Origin: Thermodesulfobacteriota bacterium
GTDB lineage: Bacteria > Desulfobacterota > Thermodesulfobacteria > Thermodesulfobacteriales > Thermodesulfobacteriaceae
Assembly: GCA_030550555.1 (NCBI GenBank)
Contig: JAUQPD010000027.1
Location: 1 to 56,403, forward strand
Reading direction: 5' to 3'
DNA: 56,403 nucleotides
The notes under the pieces are model-generated. The model searched no databases, had not been told where the DNA came from, and saw only the letters and a list, made by a program, of their open reading frames with translations. Position 1 is the stretch's first letter; every line of letters begins with the position of its first letter. A program made the translations under genes and the position numbers. Positions 16,612 to 24,833 of the stretch are shown in pieces.

Positions 16612-17830
16612 ATCAATCCTCTCATTTTTCTTTTTTTCCTCTCTTGAAGCCTTTTTTGCAATTAGTGAGATCTCTTTTGTCTCAGCAGAGAGATCTCTTG
16701 TTGAGGGTCTTGGAGGTAGATCCCAGAGAGCAAAGATTTGTAAGAAACTCTGGGATGATCCAGAAAGACTCTTCACCACCACAACTCTTGGTGTCACCTT
16801 TAGCATCGCAGGAAATGGTTTCTTTACTTCCTATTACCTGATTAAATCTTTTGGCTATTACGGAGTTATATTATCGAGCTTTTTTTTACCCATCTTTATA
16901 CTTATTTTAGGACAGATTATTCCAAAAACTCTCGGTAAGAAATTTGCTTATCCTCTTGTTATATATCTATCAGTGCCTCTATACATAGTTTCCTTTATAT
17001 TTTATCCTATTTATTTGATTAATAAGAAATTAAGTAAAACTTTCTTAAAGGATAGATCAGAAACTCCCTATTTTTTAACTAAATTTAGAGAAACTTTTTT
17101 GACAATGATAACTTATGAGGAAGAAATTGATTATAAAGAAAAGGAATTAATAAATAGAATAATTGAATTTGGAAAGAAAAGGGTTAGTCAAGTTATGATT
17201 CCTCTTAGTAACATTAAGGCTTTACCTATTGATGCCAAGATTAGAGATGCAATTGAGTTTACAAGTAAATATAATTTTTCATACATTCCTCTATACGATG
17301 GAGATCTAACGAAAATTAAGTACATAGTAAAGGTGCAGGACCTTTTGGGTGAAGATATTTTCAATGAGGAGGAACCACTAAGAAAATTTGCTAAGGTTCC
17401 ACTTTATATTCCAGAGATAATACCTGCTCATGAGGCTTTGAAGACTCTACAGAGAGAGATTCAAGAGATTGCAATAATTGTGAATGAGTATGGTATTGTC
17501 TCTGGACTTGTAACTATTGAAGATCTCATTGAAGAGGTGCTTGGAGAATTTAGAGATGCCTTAGACTATTATGAGCCTGAAATAAAGAGGCTAAGTCCAG
17601 GTGTCTTTATAGTGAAGGGAACAATAGAAATTGAGAAAATTCAGGGGCTTGGGCTCAATGTCCCTTCAGGTGATTATGAAACTTTGAATGGTTTTATCTA
17701 TAAGTTACTCAATAGAATTCCCAAGGCTGGTGAGACCTTTTCATATGCAGATATAGATTTCCAAATCCTTAAGGCAGATCCCTTGATGGTTGAGGAAGTA
17801 TTAATCAGAGTCAAAAAGTCAAAAAAATAG
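16604..17830 (+). CDS. CNNM/CBS-domain transporter (HlyC/CorC family), second copy
   Basis: Same architecture as its upstream neighbour: CNNM domain (AFFAISEISFVSAERSLVEG), CBS pair (SQVMIPLSNIKALP, IKYIVKVQDLL), and CorC/HlyC domain (NEYGIVSGLVTIEDLIEEVL). The two are tandem paralogues but clearly diverged. I prefer the GTG at 16604, overlapping the upstream stop by 8 bp; a TTG at 16583 is possible. The 3' end overlaps the convergent lipoprotein gene by 20 bp. Confidence 0.9.
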   Translation: MIESILSFFFFSSLEAFFAISEISFVSAERSLVEGLGGRSQRAKICKKLWDDPERLFTTTTLGVTFSIAGNGFFTSYYLIKSFGYYGVILSSFFLPIFILILGQIIPKTLGKKFAYPLVIYLSVPLYIVSFIFYPIYLINKKLSKTFLKDRSETPYFLTKFRETFLTMITYEEEIDYKEKELINRIIEFGKKRVSQVMIPLSNIKALPIDAKIRDAIEFTSKYNFSYIPLYDGDLTKIKYIVKVQDLLGEDIFNEEEPLRKFAKVPLYIPEIIPAHEALKTLQREIQEIAIIVNEYGIVSGLVTIEDLIEEVLGEFRDALDYYEPEIKRLSPGVFIVKGTIEIEKIQGLGLNVPSGDYETLNGFIYKLLNRIPKAGETFSYADIDFQILKADPLMVEEVLIRVKKSKK

Positions 17831-18425
17831 TTCTAATTTTGTAATCGTCAAAAGCTGGAAGTTCAGGCAATTTTTCAATGCCCTTTATTTCTTTTATTTT
17901 CCAAGTAACTTTAAATAGGTTGGATGTCAATTTGCCAGTTAGAGTGTCATGATCAAAGGTGTATTCGCCTGAGTATTTATCTAATCTCCAGGCCCTATTC
18001 TCTTTTAGACCTAAAAAATAGAGAGGAAAATCATCAAAGAGCATATCTCCTGGAACTGAGACTCTAAGCCCCCTTTTCTTCGTTGGATCAATAATTAGTA
18101 TTTCAGGAAGGCCTTTTTTCCAGACAATAAGGGTCTCTGATCCCAAAGGAGGAGTAAGCTGTATAATAAGTCTTTCTGCATTAACATAGAAGTTTCCATA
18201 AGATGCCCCACTGCGAGCTCCGTTTACGAGGAAATCTACTTCGCCCTCAACGAAAAGTTTCCCAAAGTAGGTAGCCTCTTTAAGGCCTTCAAGTCTAAGA
18301 TAACTATAAATCTCATGAAGGCCTTCCTTGTGAGTTGCTTTCCATTTTGGAAAACACGCGTTTAACAACAGAACTAGCAAAAGGAGGTGAATAAGTTTAC
18401 TAAACAGACCCAGTTTTAAGGGCAT
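17811..18425 (-). CDS. LolB-like outer-membrane lipoprotein
   Basis: 204 residues with a hydrophobic signal segment ending in a lipobox (LLNAC, Cys about residue 24). The body is beta-rich (GKLFVEGEVDFLVNGARSG, then ERLIIQLTPPLGSETLIVWK), resembling the LolB/DUF4292 half-barrel that accepts lipoproteins at the outer membrane. Orthology to LolB is not certain from sequence alone. Its start overlaps the TPR gene's stop by about 10 bp, suggesting an rpoH-TPR-lolB-like transcript. Confidence 0.6.
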   Translation of the reverse strand: MPLKLGLFSKLIHLLLLVLLLNACFPKWKATHKEGLHEIYSYLRLEGLKEATYFGKLFVEGEVDFLVNGARSGASYGNFYVNAERLIIQLTPPLGSETLIVWKKGLPEILIIDPTKKRGLRVSVPGDMLFDDFPLYFLGLKENRAWRLDKYSGEYTFDHDTLTGKLTSNLFKVTWKIKEIKGIEKLPELPAFDDYKIRTIFLTF

Positions 18426-20011
18426 AACTTTAACTTTTCGAGAATTCGAGCTCTCTCACGATGGTGAATTACAGCTTTTAGAGCCCTCTGATAAAATTCG
18501 CAGGCCTTTTTGGTATCTCCTAAGGCTTTGTAAACATCACCAAGATGCCATAGTATCACCGCTTCTTCCTCATTTAATAGCGAGACAGCCTTCTCAAGGT
18601 AAAATCGAGCTTGCTCAAGATTTCCCATTCTAAAATAGAGCCAGCCAATACTGTCAAGGATATAGGGATCATTGGGTTTAAGTTGATCAGCTCTAATAAG
18701 TAATTTTTCAGCTCTTGGGAGGTCTCTATTTAACTCAACAAGGCTATATCCCACGAAATTGAGAACATAGGCATCATCAGGTAACTTCTCTAATAATGGT
18801 TCCACTAGCCCTAAAACTTTTTCATAGTCCTCAATGCATGCATAATTTAGAGCCACAGCAAGGATTATATCTGGGTCATTGGCAAAGGCTTTAAGGGCTT
18901 CATCTCCCAGGGTGATTCCCTCCTCACAGAGATCTAAATCTTCATAAGAGTGAAGAAGAAAGAGGTAATAGCCCTTGCCTAGATTTCTCTTGCCTTTTAT
19001 GCGATACACTATGTCTCTTGCCTTATCTGGATTTTTCTTCTTGTAATGGTTAAAAACTCTTTTTTGGGCTTCAAGATACCAGGGTGAGTCCTCTGGAATG
19101 GTATCGTAAATTCGAATTGCCTCCTGGTAATTGCCCTTATGTTCAAGAGTAAGCGCAAGGTAAAATAGAATTTCTGGGTGATCTCTATGTTTTTCAAGAT
19201 AACCCCTAAGTAATTGCTCGGATTTCTCCCAGTTCCCCTGATCAAAATAGAACCCAAAAAGGAGACGGAGGATTTCTTCATCTTCAGGATTTGCTGATAA
19301 GTGTCTTAGGAGAATTTTTTCAATGCTATCGTAGTCCTTTATGTTCTCAAGGAACCTCAAAACTTCAACAAGGAGAGCCCTGTTGTTTGGTGATGTCTCC
19401 AAGGATCTGAGATAGAATTCTTTTGCCTTTGAAAAATCTCCTTTTTCACGGTAAATCCTTGCTCTAAAAACTTCAAAGGCAACTTCTTCAGGATAGAGTT
19501 GAGATAGGCTGTTAAGCCTCTCCAATGCTAGATCCCATTTTTTTTGTTGTAAGTATATGGATATTAACAGACTCAGAATGGTTTCTTCTTTGGGGTTTTT
19601 TTCTAAAAAGCGTTCAAGGATTTGGCTTGCTTTGTCTAGTTTATTTTGAGCTAAGTAGAGACGCGCTATTAGTAGAGTTACTTCTCTATCTTCCAAAGCA
19701 AGTGGTTTTAGGTCTTTAGCCAACTTTTCTGCCTGTGTATAGTTCTGAAGATGAAGATAGATGTTAAGAAGGGTCTTTTTAAGAAAGATAGACTTTTTCT
19801 CTTTCTCAAGAGCTTTTTTTAGGTAGAATTCCATCTCTGTTGCATTTTTGGCTACAATCTGTGAAAGAAGAAAATAGTAATAGGCTTCTTCTCTATCCCT
19901 CGACTTGGCATTACTTACAGAGTTTAAAGCGTAAATGATAAAGAGAAGAGACAAAAGGATTTTCCAGAGGCTATTCTTTATAGGGGAGTGCGAGGGGATA
20001 GATGTGGGCAT
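18416..20011 (-). CDS. exported tetratricopeptide-repeat protein
   Basis: 531 residues. An N-terminal hydrophobic segment (WKILLSLLFIIYALNSVSNA) looks like a signal peptide; the rest is a near-continuous array of TPR units, with recurring A-x-x-Y/F-x-x-A-L-x-x-x-P spacing and a well-conserved pair near residues 440-500 (NDPYILDSIGWLYFRMGNLE). TPR arrays are protein-binding scaffolds; partner and role are unknown. The start lies inside the 3' end of rpoH (41-bp overlap). Confidence 0.8.
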   Translation of the reverse strand: MPTSIPSHSPIKNSLWKILLSLLFIIYALNSVSNAKSRDREEAYYYFLLSQIVAKNATEMEFYLKKALEKEKKSIFLKKTLLNIYLHLQNYTQAEKLAKDLKPLALEDREVTLLIARLYLAQNKLDKASQILERFLEKNPKEETILSLLISIYLQQKKWDLALERLNSLSQLYPEEVAFEVFRARIYREKGDFSKAKEFYLRSLETSPNNRALLVEVLRFLENIKDYDSIEKILLRHLSANPEDEEILRLLFGFYFDQGNWEKSEQLLRGYLEKHRDHPEILFYLALTLEHKGNYQEAIRIYDTIPEDSPWYLEAQKRVFNHYKKKNPDKARDIVYRIKGKRNLGKGYYLFLLHSYEDLDLCEEGITLGDEALKAFANDPDIILAVALNYACIEDYEKVLGLVEPLLEKLPDDAYVLNFVGYSLVELNRDLPRAEKLLIRADQLKPNDPYILDSIGWLYFRMGNLEQARFYLEKAVSLLNEEEAVILWHLGDVYKALGDTKKACEFYQRALKAVIHHRERARILEKLKLCP

Positions 20012-20942
20012 CAGGTAGTTTCTCCTGAATGAACTTTCTTAAGCGTTTTATGAGTTTTTCCTCAATCTGTCTCACTCTTTCTTTTGAAATTCCCAGTTTT
20101 TTTGAGAGTTCGTTTAAGGTTTTCGGTTCATCAGCAAGAAGGCGCTCGTAAAAGATAACATAGTCCTTACCAGAGAGAGTTTGAGCAAAGTCTTTCAATA
20201 AACGCTTGAAATTACTGAGAATTTCCTCTCGTGCGTAGGTGTCTTCAGGCGAGGGTCTTGTATCTCTCAAGAAATCACCAAGTGTATCGTCTGAATCATG
20301 AGAGATAGGGGCTTCAAGGCTTAGGTCTTGACTGAACATACGAGCTTCCATTTCTTCAACTTCCTTTTCCTTCACTCCAAGTCTCTTTGCGATTTCCTTT
20401 GGTGTAGGTTCGAAGCCGAGGGCAGAGAGACGTTCCTTCTCTTTTCTGAGCTTATAGAAGAGTTTTCTTTGGGCTTGAGTAGTTCCCATTTTGACAAGTT
20501 TCCAATTGTCCATGATGTATTTCAAGATGTAGGCCTTTATCCAAAACGAGGCATAGTAGGAGAACTTTACACCTTTGTATGGGTCAAATTTTTTTACTGC
20601 CTGCAGGAGTCCTAGGTTTCCCTCTTGAATAAGATCTAGGAAGTTATAAGCCCAGAATTTCTGAAATTCAAGAGCAATCTTGGCAACTAATCTAAGATTG
20701 GAGACAACGAGTTTGTAGGCAAGACGAGGATCCTTTGTCTCATAATAGGCTTTGGCAATTGCCTCTTCTTCCTCTCTTGTAAGAACTGGATATTTACTAA
20801 TTTCTTGAAGATATTTCTGAAGGGGGTCAAACTTTGTGGGGAGTTTATTTTCTTCTTCCTCTTTGACCTCAGCAAGGGGAAGATTATCTAGCTCTTTTGC
20901 CTGTTCAAGAAGGGTATCTACTATTCTCTCCTCCTGCATCAT
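19971..20942 (-). CDS. rpoH: RNA polymerase sigma factor, RpoH (sigma-32) type
   Basis: Sigma factor likely controlling a heat-shock or stress regulon. 323 residues. Region 1.2 begins near DPLQKYLQEISKYPVLTREE. Region 2 has DLIQEGNLGLLQAVKKFDPY and FSYYASFWIKAYI. The segment KMGTTQAQRKLFYKLRKEK matches the RpoH-box of sigma-32 proteins. Region 4.2 is the helix-turn-helix LNELSKKLGISKERVRQIEE. ATG at 20942 has no upstream Shine-Dalgarno; a TATAAT box ends six bases before it, predicting a leaderless message. A second in-frame ATG follows at 20939. Confidence 0.88.
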   Translation of the reverse strand: MMQEERIVDTLLEQAKELDNLPLAEVKEEEENKLPTKFDPLQKYLQEISKYPVLTREEEEAIAKAYYETKDPRLAYKLVVSNLRLVAKIALEFQKFWAYNFLDLIQEGNLGLLQAVKKFDPYKGVKFSYYASFWIKAYILKYIMDNWKLVKMGTTQAQRKLFYKLRKEKERLSALGFEPTPKEIAKRLGVKEKEVEEMEARMFSQDLSLEAPISHDSDDTLGDFLRDTRPSPEDTYAREEILSNFKRLLKDFAQTLSGKDYVIFYERLLADEPKTLNELSKKLGISKERVRQIEEKLIKRLRKFIQEKLPDAHIYPLALPYKE

Positions 20943-20948
20943 AGGTTT

Positions 20949-20976
20949 ATTATAATCCTTGTTCCTGATTTGAAAA
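20949..20976 (-). promoter_or_regulatory. predicted leaderless promoter of rpoH
   Basis: A perfect TATAAT (20954-20949) is followed by AAACCT and then ATG, so the predicted +1 is the A of the start codon. A TTTTCA -35-like box (20976-20971) lies 16 bp upstream. Confidence 0.5.
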
Positions 20977-21059
20977 GCTGAATTTTGCCCCTTTGTGCAA
21001 GGCTATTTCGTGTTAAAATAGGTTAAAATAAATGTTTAAATAAAAAGTCTATCCAAAAA

Positions 21060-21539
21060 ATGCCCAGAACCATAAAGCCCTTTCCCATTGAGGTTAGTAA
21101 AGAGGAAAGGGAGTTCATACTGAACTACCTCAATGAACGTTTTGGATTTGCTCAAGAAACTTTTGATAATTACCACATACTTAAGGGAGTTAAAAATTAT
21201 TGGCTCTTAAGTAAAAGTCAGCATTTAGAGAAATTAAGGAGTCTTTCAGTAGAGGTTGTAGGCTTAGTCTTTTTAAGGCAGGTCTCTGAATATTTAAAAC
21301 CAACCTCTGCCTTTTTACAGAGATTTGGTTATCTTGCGAAGAAGAATGTTGTATACTTGAGAGAAGAGGATGTCAATTTTTTGAGTGAACACCCTTTTCT
21401 GAGGATTGATCTTCCTCTTGAGCCAGGCTATGTTATTTTGAGAGATTCCAATTGGGTTCTTGGTTGTGGGCTCTATCTTCCAGGAAGACTTTATGCCTTT
21501 TTTGAGAAAAAATTTCTCAAAATTCTAACGGGCTCATAG
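21060..21539 (+). CDS. stand-alone PUA-like RNA-binding domain protein
   Basis: 159 residues. The C-terminal half (EPGYVILRDSNWVLGCGLYL then PGRLYAFFEKK) resembles the PUA-like domain appended to RsmF/NSUN-type rRNA m5C methyltransferases. The N-terminal half (EVSKEEREFILNYLNERFGF) resembles the linker preceding that domain. No methyltransferase domain is present in any frame nearby, so it may be a free-standing RNA-binding module. ATG has no strong ribosome site. Divergent from rpoH and ending 2 bp from the decayed envC. Confidence 0.5.
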   Translation: MPRTIKPFPIEVSKEEREFILNYLNERFGFAQETFDNYHILKGVKNYWLLSKSQHLEKLRSLSVEVVGLVFLRQVSEYLKPTSAFLQRFGYLAKKNVVYLREEDVNFLSEHPFLRIDLPLEPGYVILRDSNWVLGCGLYLPGRLYAFFEKKFLKILTGS

Positions 21540-21541
21540 CT

Positions 21542-22292
21542 TTACTTTTTACACTCTATCTCGTAATAGATGTTAAACCTATCCTCTGAGAACCCCGCCT
21601 CTCCAAGTTCTTGGCCAACTTTTAAGTGATCACCGATATTGACCTTAATTAGTCCTAAGCCGTGAATATAGGTAGAACATACTTGATTTTCAATTGTGAT
21701 TGCAAAATTGTCAACCATGAATTGAATTCTCTTTACAACTCCATCGTGAGGTGAGAATACCCTATGTCCTGGTTCTATTTTCTTAAAATATCTTCCTGGA
21801 GTAATTGTTTCTCTTGTGATAGGATCTAAAATTTTTCCTGCTTGTAAAATAGTTTGCATTGTTGCATTTCTGAAACTTTTACCTGATTCTGTTATAATTT
21901 TTTCACTATAATTTAATTTTTCTTTTTTAGTGAATTGAGTTTTGTAATATATTCTTTTTTAAGATTAATTATTTCTGCTTTTTCATTTTTTATTTCTTCT
22001 CCAAGTTTATAGAAAATAATCTTATTTATATAGTTTTCTTTTTTTTCTTGTAGTCCTTTATACTATGAATGGTGTATATTTCCTTCTCCTTTAATTTTAA
22101 TTTGATTGCTGTGTGAAGAAATGCTTTATTAAGTTTTTGAATTTTTTTATCTTTTTGATTTATAGCATTTTCTAGGTAAACCAATTGCTTCTCTAGGTTT
22201 CTTATATGCATTTCTATATCTGTATTAACTGCAAAAGATAAATTGTTCAGATGAAAATAAATGAGAAAGAATCAAAAGTTTTTTAACTTCAT
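21542..22292 (-). pseudogene. decayed EnvC-like murein hydrolase activator
   Basis: Reading from an ATG at 22292: a signal-peptide-like segment is interrupted by an in-frame TGA at 22274-22272 (codon 7), then continues in the same frame into a coiled coil (IRNLEKQLVYLENAINQKDK). The coiled coil is frameshifted near 22040 into KLGEEIKNEKAEIINLKKEY, and again near 21915 into the C-terminal LytM/M23-like domain (FSPHDGVVKRIQF, then KVNIGDHLKVGQELGEAG). Signal peptide, coiled coil and degenerate M23 domain is the EnvC architecture. It sits directly after ftsX remains. EnvC normally activates amidases at the division site under FtsEX control. Confidence 0.75.
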
Positions 22293-22300
22293 ATTTTTTT

Positions 22301-23066
22301 TTATGGACAAGTGTATAGTGAAAACATTGTTAACTCTAATGTTGAATTAAAATTAGGAAAATTTTTGAGAATGGGAAAAGACAGAACAAAAAAATTAGAG
22401 GTTATTAGGTAGATGTAAAAGGCAATAATATAGATAAAAATAAAAGGGAGAATTGTTAGCGAAAGCCTTACAAGTAGTAACTTTTTAATAGATCCGCCTA
22501 ATATTTGAAAGGTGCATAAGTATAATCGTAGATAATTATTAAGAGATTTGATCATAAAATATAAAAAAAGAAATAAAATAAATTCCATATCAATAATAAG
22601 AAAATCTAAATATGTTTTAAAATGGAAAGTTTGGGGATTTTAGTATATAATTCATCAAATACTAAGTAGGTTGTGATATTATATTTTTTTCTATTGAATT
22701 TAAAATTTTTTTAATTTCATCTGGTTGATTAAAACTTTCAATAGTAAAGCGAATTCCAACAGGGAGATAACTCTTTAGGTTTTCATCTATAAGTCTGTTA
22801 AGCTCGCTATATAGATCTAATTCTTTTAATATTTCTTCTCCAGTTATTTTTTCAAATTTATCTATTTTTAGTTCTTTCACTATGTTTGAATAGATAGAAT
22901 CATTAATATCCGATTTATTGCTACTGAAAAAAATAACAAATACTTCATTATTGGTTTTAAATTCCTTAAGGATTTGACTAAAATTACTGAAAACAAAAAA
23001 AACCAAAAATCGATAAAGACCAAAATATCCTCTTTTAAATTCTAATTTACTGAGAGTAAGAAACAT
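22301..23066 (-). pseudogene. ftsX: decayed cell-division protein FtsX
   Basis: The N-terminal part (22662-23066) has a hydrophobic segment and an extracytoplasmic domain (NNEVFVIFFSSNKSDINDSI ... KITGEEILKELDLYSELNRL ... YLPVGIRFTIESFNQPDEIK) matching FtsX. After a frameshift near 22680 a short piece (TTYLVFDELYTKIPKLSILK) continues in another frame. After a second shift near 22590 the C-terminal membrane part resumes (LRLYLCTFQILGGSIKKLLL, the FtsX R-x-x-E-I-x-x-x-R-L-x-G-A region). Total length fits a normal FtsX. It overlaps the ftsE remains by 20 bp as intact ftsE/ftsX pairs do. Confidence 0.8.
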
Positions 23067-23523
23067 CTCTTAAAAGTGTGCCCTGATTTAAAAAAATTAT
23101 TTTTCCAGGTTTTTTTTGATAAGATAGTTGGATCGTAAGTGGACAGGACAATAGTGCAACCTTTACTATGGAAGATCAATAATTTCTATAAGGCTATGTG
23201 GATCGAGATTACCAGTTGGTTCATCTAACAATGGAACTTCTGGCTCTCTTATGAATGCTCTAATGAGGCCGACCTTTTGTTGTTCTCCTCCTGAAAGTTC
23301 ACATATTTTCTTTTGAGCTTTGTAGGCAAGATTGAATCGCTCTAACCATTCGTAAATCAGAAATTTTGCCTTCATAGTTTTTTTTCTCTGCAAGAAGGAG
23401 TAACAATAAAACATTTTCATAGTAAGATAAAATCCCCTTTCTTTATCTCGAGATTAATGTTGACGAGAGCCTTAAAATATGGTGGATAAATTTTGTAACC
23501 CCCTCAAATCGTAGAAGACTCAT
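23047..23523 (-). pseudogene. ftsE: decayed cell-division ATPase FtsE with Walker A region deleted
   Basis: The N-terminus reads MSLLRFEGVTK, then after a -1 or +1 shift IYPPYFKALVNINLEIKKGD and FILL. About 70 residues, including Walker A and the Q-loop, are missing. The next recognisable piece is YENVLLLLLAEKK, then in another frame AQKKICELSGGEQQKVGLIR (ABC signature) and VPLLDEPTGNLDP (Walker B). The H-loop region reads CTIVLSTYDPTILSK, with Tyr where His is expected, then another frame gives PGKIIFLNQGTLLRDVS. The internal deletion rules out activity even if some frameshifts were sequencing errors. Confidence 0.85.
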
Positions 23524-23626
23524 AAGCTCAATTGTAATCTCATGAATTGAAATTAGAAGTTTATCACAATGGAAGGCACTTGAATTTTTTGGTAAGTATA
23601 ATATCATAAAATAAAAAATACGAAAA

Positions 23627-23712
23627 GCCCGGGTGGCGGAACAGGTAGACGCTGTGGACTTAAAATCCACTGGAGGTCAACCTCCGTGCCGGTTCGAGTC
23701 CGGCCCCGGGCA
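23627..23712 (+). tRNA. tRNA-Leu, anticodon TAA
   Basis: 86 nt. Acceptor arm GCCCGGG pairs with CCCGGGC and discriminator A. The anticodon arm is GTGGA-CTTAAAA-TCCAC, with TAA in the loop. A long variable arm (GGAGGTCAACCTCC), typical of class II tRNA-Leu, follows, then a T arm with GGTTCGAGTCC. The CCA end is not encoded. It lies between the divergent ftsE remains and the fmdB-type gene. Confidence 0.97.
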
Positions 23713-23747
23713 TTTCTTTCAGGTTAAATCAGGGCTTGAGGTGAGAT

Positions 23748-24005
23748 ATGCCCATATATGAATTCAAGTGTGGTGAATGTGGGGCAGAGTTCGAGCTTCT
23801 ACTCAAAAGTAAAGAGGAAATTGGGGAGGTCTCCTGCAAGGTTTGTGGCTCTCTTAAGGTTGAAAGACTTATGAGTATCGTCAATTCACTCTTTGGAAGT
23901 AGATCGAACTCATCAAGTAATTCTGATAGACCTAAGGTTGCTGAGACCCACAATTGTCCCTCTGGCACTTGCACACATCTTGAACTCCCAGGTTATAGAC
24001 GTTAA
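23748..24005 (+). CDS. FmdB-family zinc-ribbon protein
   Basis: 85 residues. Starts MPIYEFKCGECGAEFELLLK and continues with CKVCG, giving the CxxC...CxxC zinc ribbon of the FmdB/CxxC_CXXC_SSSS family; a Ser/Asn-rich tail follows with two further Cys near the end (NCPSGTCTH). Proposed roles in the family are regulatory. A GAGGTGA ribosome site precedes the ATG. Its 3' end contains the predicted promoter of fixA. Confidence 0.88.
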   Translation: MPIYEFKCGECGAEFELLLKSKEEIGEVSCKVCGSLKVERLMSIVNSLFGSRSNSSSNSDRPKVAETHNCPSGTCTHLELPGYRR

Positions 24006-24008
24006 TCT
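23980..24008 (+). promoter_or_regulatory. predicted leaderless promoter of fixA
   Basis: TTGAAC (23980-23985), 17-bp spacer, TAATCT (24003-24008), then exactly six bases (TTTAAA) to the fixA ATG at 24015. No Shine-Dalgarno precedes the ATG. The elements overlap the end of the fmdB-type gene. Confidence 0.4.
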
Positions 24009-24014
24009 TTTAAA

Positions 24015-24833
24015 ATGCTCAGAATCCTTGTATCTATCAAACAGGTCCCAGATACTACAAATATTCGCATAAATCCAGAGACAGGAACCCTAATTCGAGA
24101 AGGGATTCCTTCGATAACTAATCCCTATGACATTATAGCTCTAAGCTTTGCCTGTTATTTAAAAAACAATTATGGTGGAAAAATTACCGTAATAACAATG
24201 GGACCTCCTCAAGCCAAGAGCTCTCTAAGAGAGGCAGTAGAGTTTGGTGCAGATCGAATCATCTTGTTAACTGATCGAAAATTTGCTGGTGCAGATACCT
24301 TAGCAACGAGTTATACCCTTGCTGAGGCTATTAAATACCTTCAAGCTGAGGAAGGCCCCTTTGATCTTTATCTTTTTGGGAAACAGGCGATAGATGGAGA
24401 TACCGCACAGGTAGGTCCTGGTGTTGCAGTGCGACTTCAAGTCCCAGTTATTACTCAGACAGTAAAATTTGAAACACTCGACCTTGAAAAACGGATAATT
24501 AGAGTTCATAGAAAGAGTGAAAATGGAATAGAGATATTAGAGGCCAAATTACCTGTTCTTCTAACCTGTGATAAAGGATTAGCAGAACCGCCTTTCTCAC
24601 CATTTCCTCTTATACTCAAAGCGGTAAAGGCAGAACCAGAAATCTTTACCGCAGATGGCCCTGTAAATTATCAAAGAGAAAAGTTGGGGCTTAGAGGCTC
24701 TCCTACACAAGTTAAAAAGGTTTACACTCCAGAGGTTAAAAAGAAAGGGAAAATAGTTGATCTCTCAACAACACCCCTTAAAAAAGTTGTTGATGAAGTA
24801 ATCGAACTTCTCAAAAGTAAAGGTATCCTATGA
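24015..24833 (+). CDS. fixA: electron transfer flavoprotein beta subunit FixA
   Basis: Small ETF subunit of the FixABCX complex, which bifurcates electrons from NADH to a quinone and ferredoxin. 272 residues: starts MLRILVSIKQVPDTTNIRIN, with the ETF-beta signatures GPPQAKSSLREAVEFGADR and LYLFGKQAIDGDTAQVGP (AMP/FAD contact region). Its stop overlaps the fixB ATG (ATGA). In anaerobes this complex can supply low-potential ferredoxin or run in reverse; the direction here cannot be inferred. Confidence 0.95.
   Translation: MLRILVSIKQVPDTTNIRINPETGTLIREGIPSITNPYDIIALSFACYLKNNYGGKITVITMGPPQAKSSLREAVEFGADRIILLTDRKFAGADTLATSYTLAEAIKYLQAEEGPFDLYLFGKQAIDGDTAQVGPGVAVRLQVPVITQTVKFETLDLEKRIIRVHRKSENGIEILEAKLPVLLTCDKGLAEPPFSPFPLILKAVKAEPEIFTADGPVNYQREKLGLRGSPTQVKKVYTPEVKKKGKIVDLSTTPLKKVVDEVIELLKSKGIL

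Noticed and set aside
16459-16806. 115-codon minus-strand frame across the two CNNM genes
   Set aside because: Antisense to two clear coding regions; no ribosome site and no family resemblance.
21542-23523. Possibility that the ftsE/ftsX/envC breaks are only sequencing indels
   Set aside because: The neighbouring AT-rich genes, including the 3.4-kb smc, are intact, and deletion of about 70 codons of FtsE plus a nonsense codon cannot be explained by homopolymer errors alone.
23443-23670. 75-codon minus-strand frame across the tRNA-Leu
   Set aside because: Its first part is antisense to the tRNA; only its end carries the first residues of the ftsE pseudogene, counted there.
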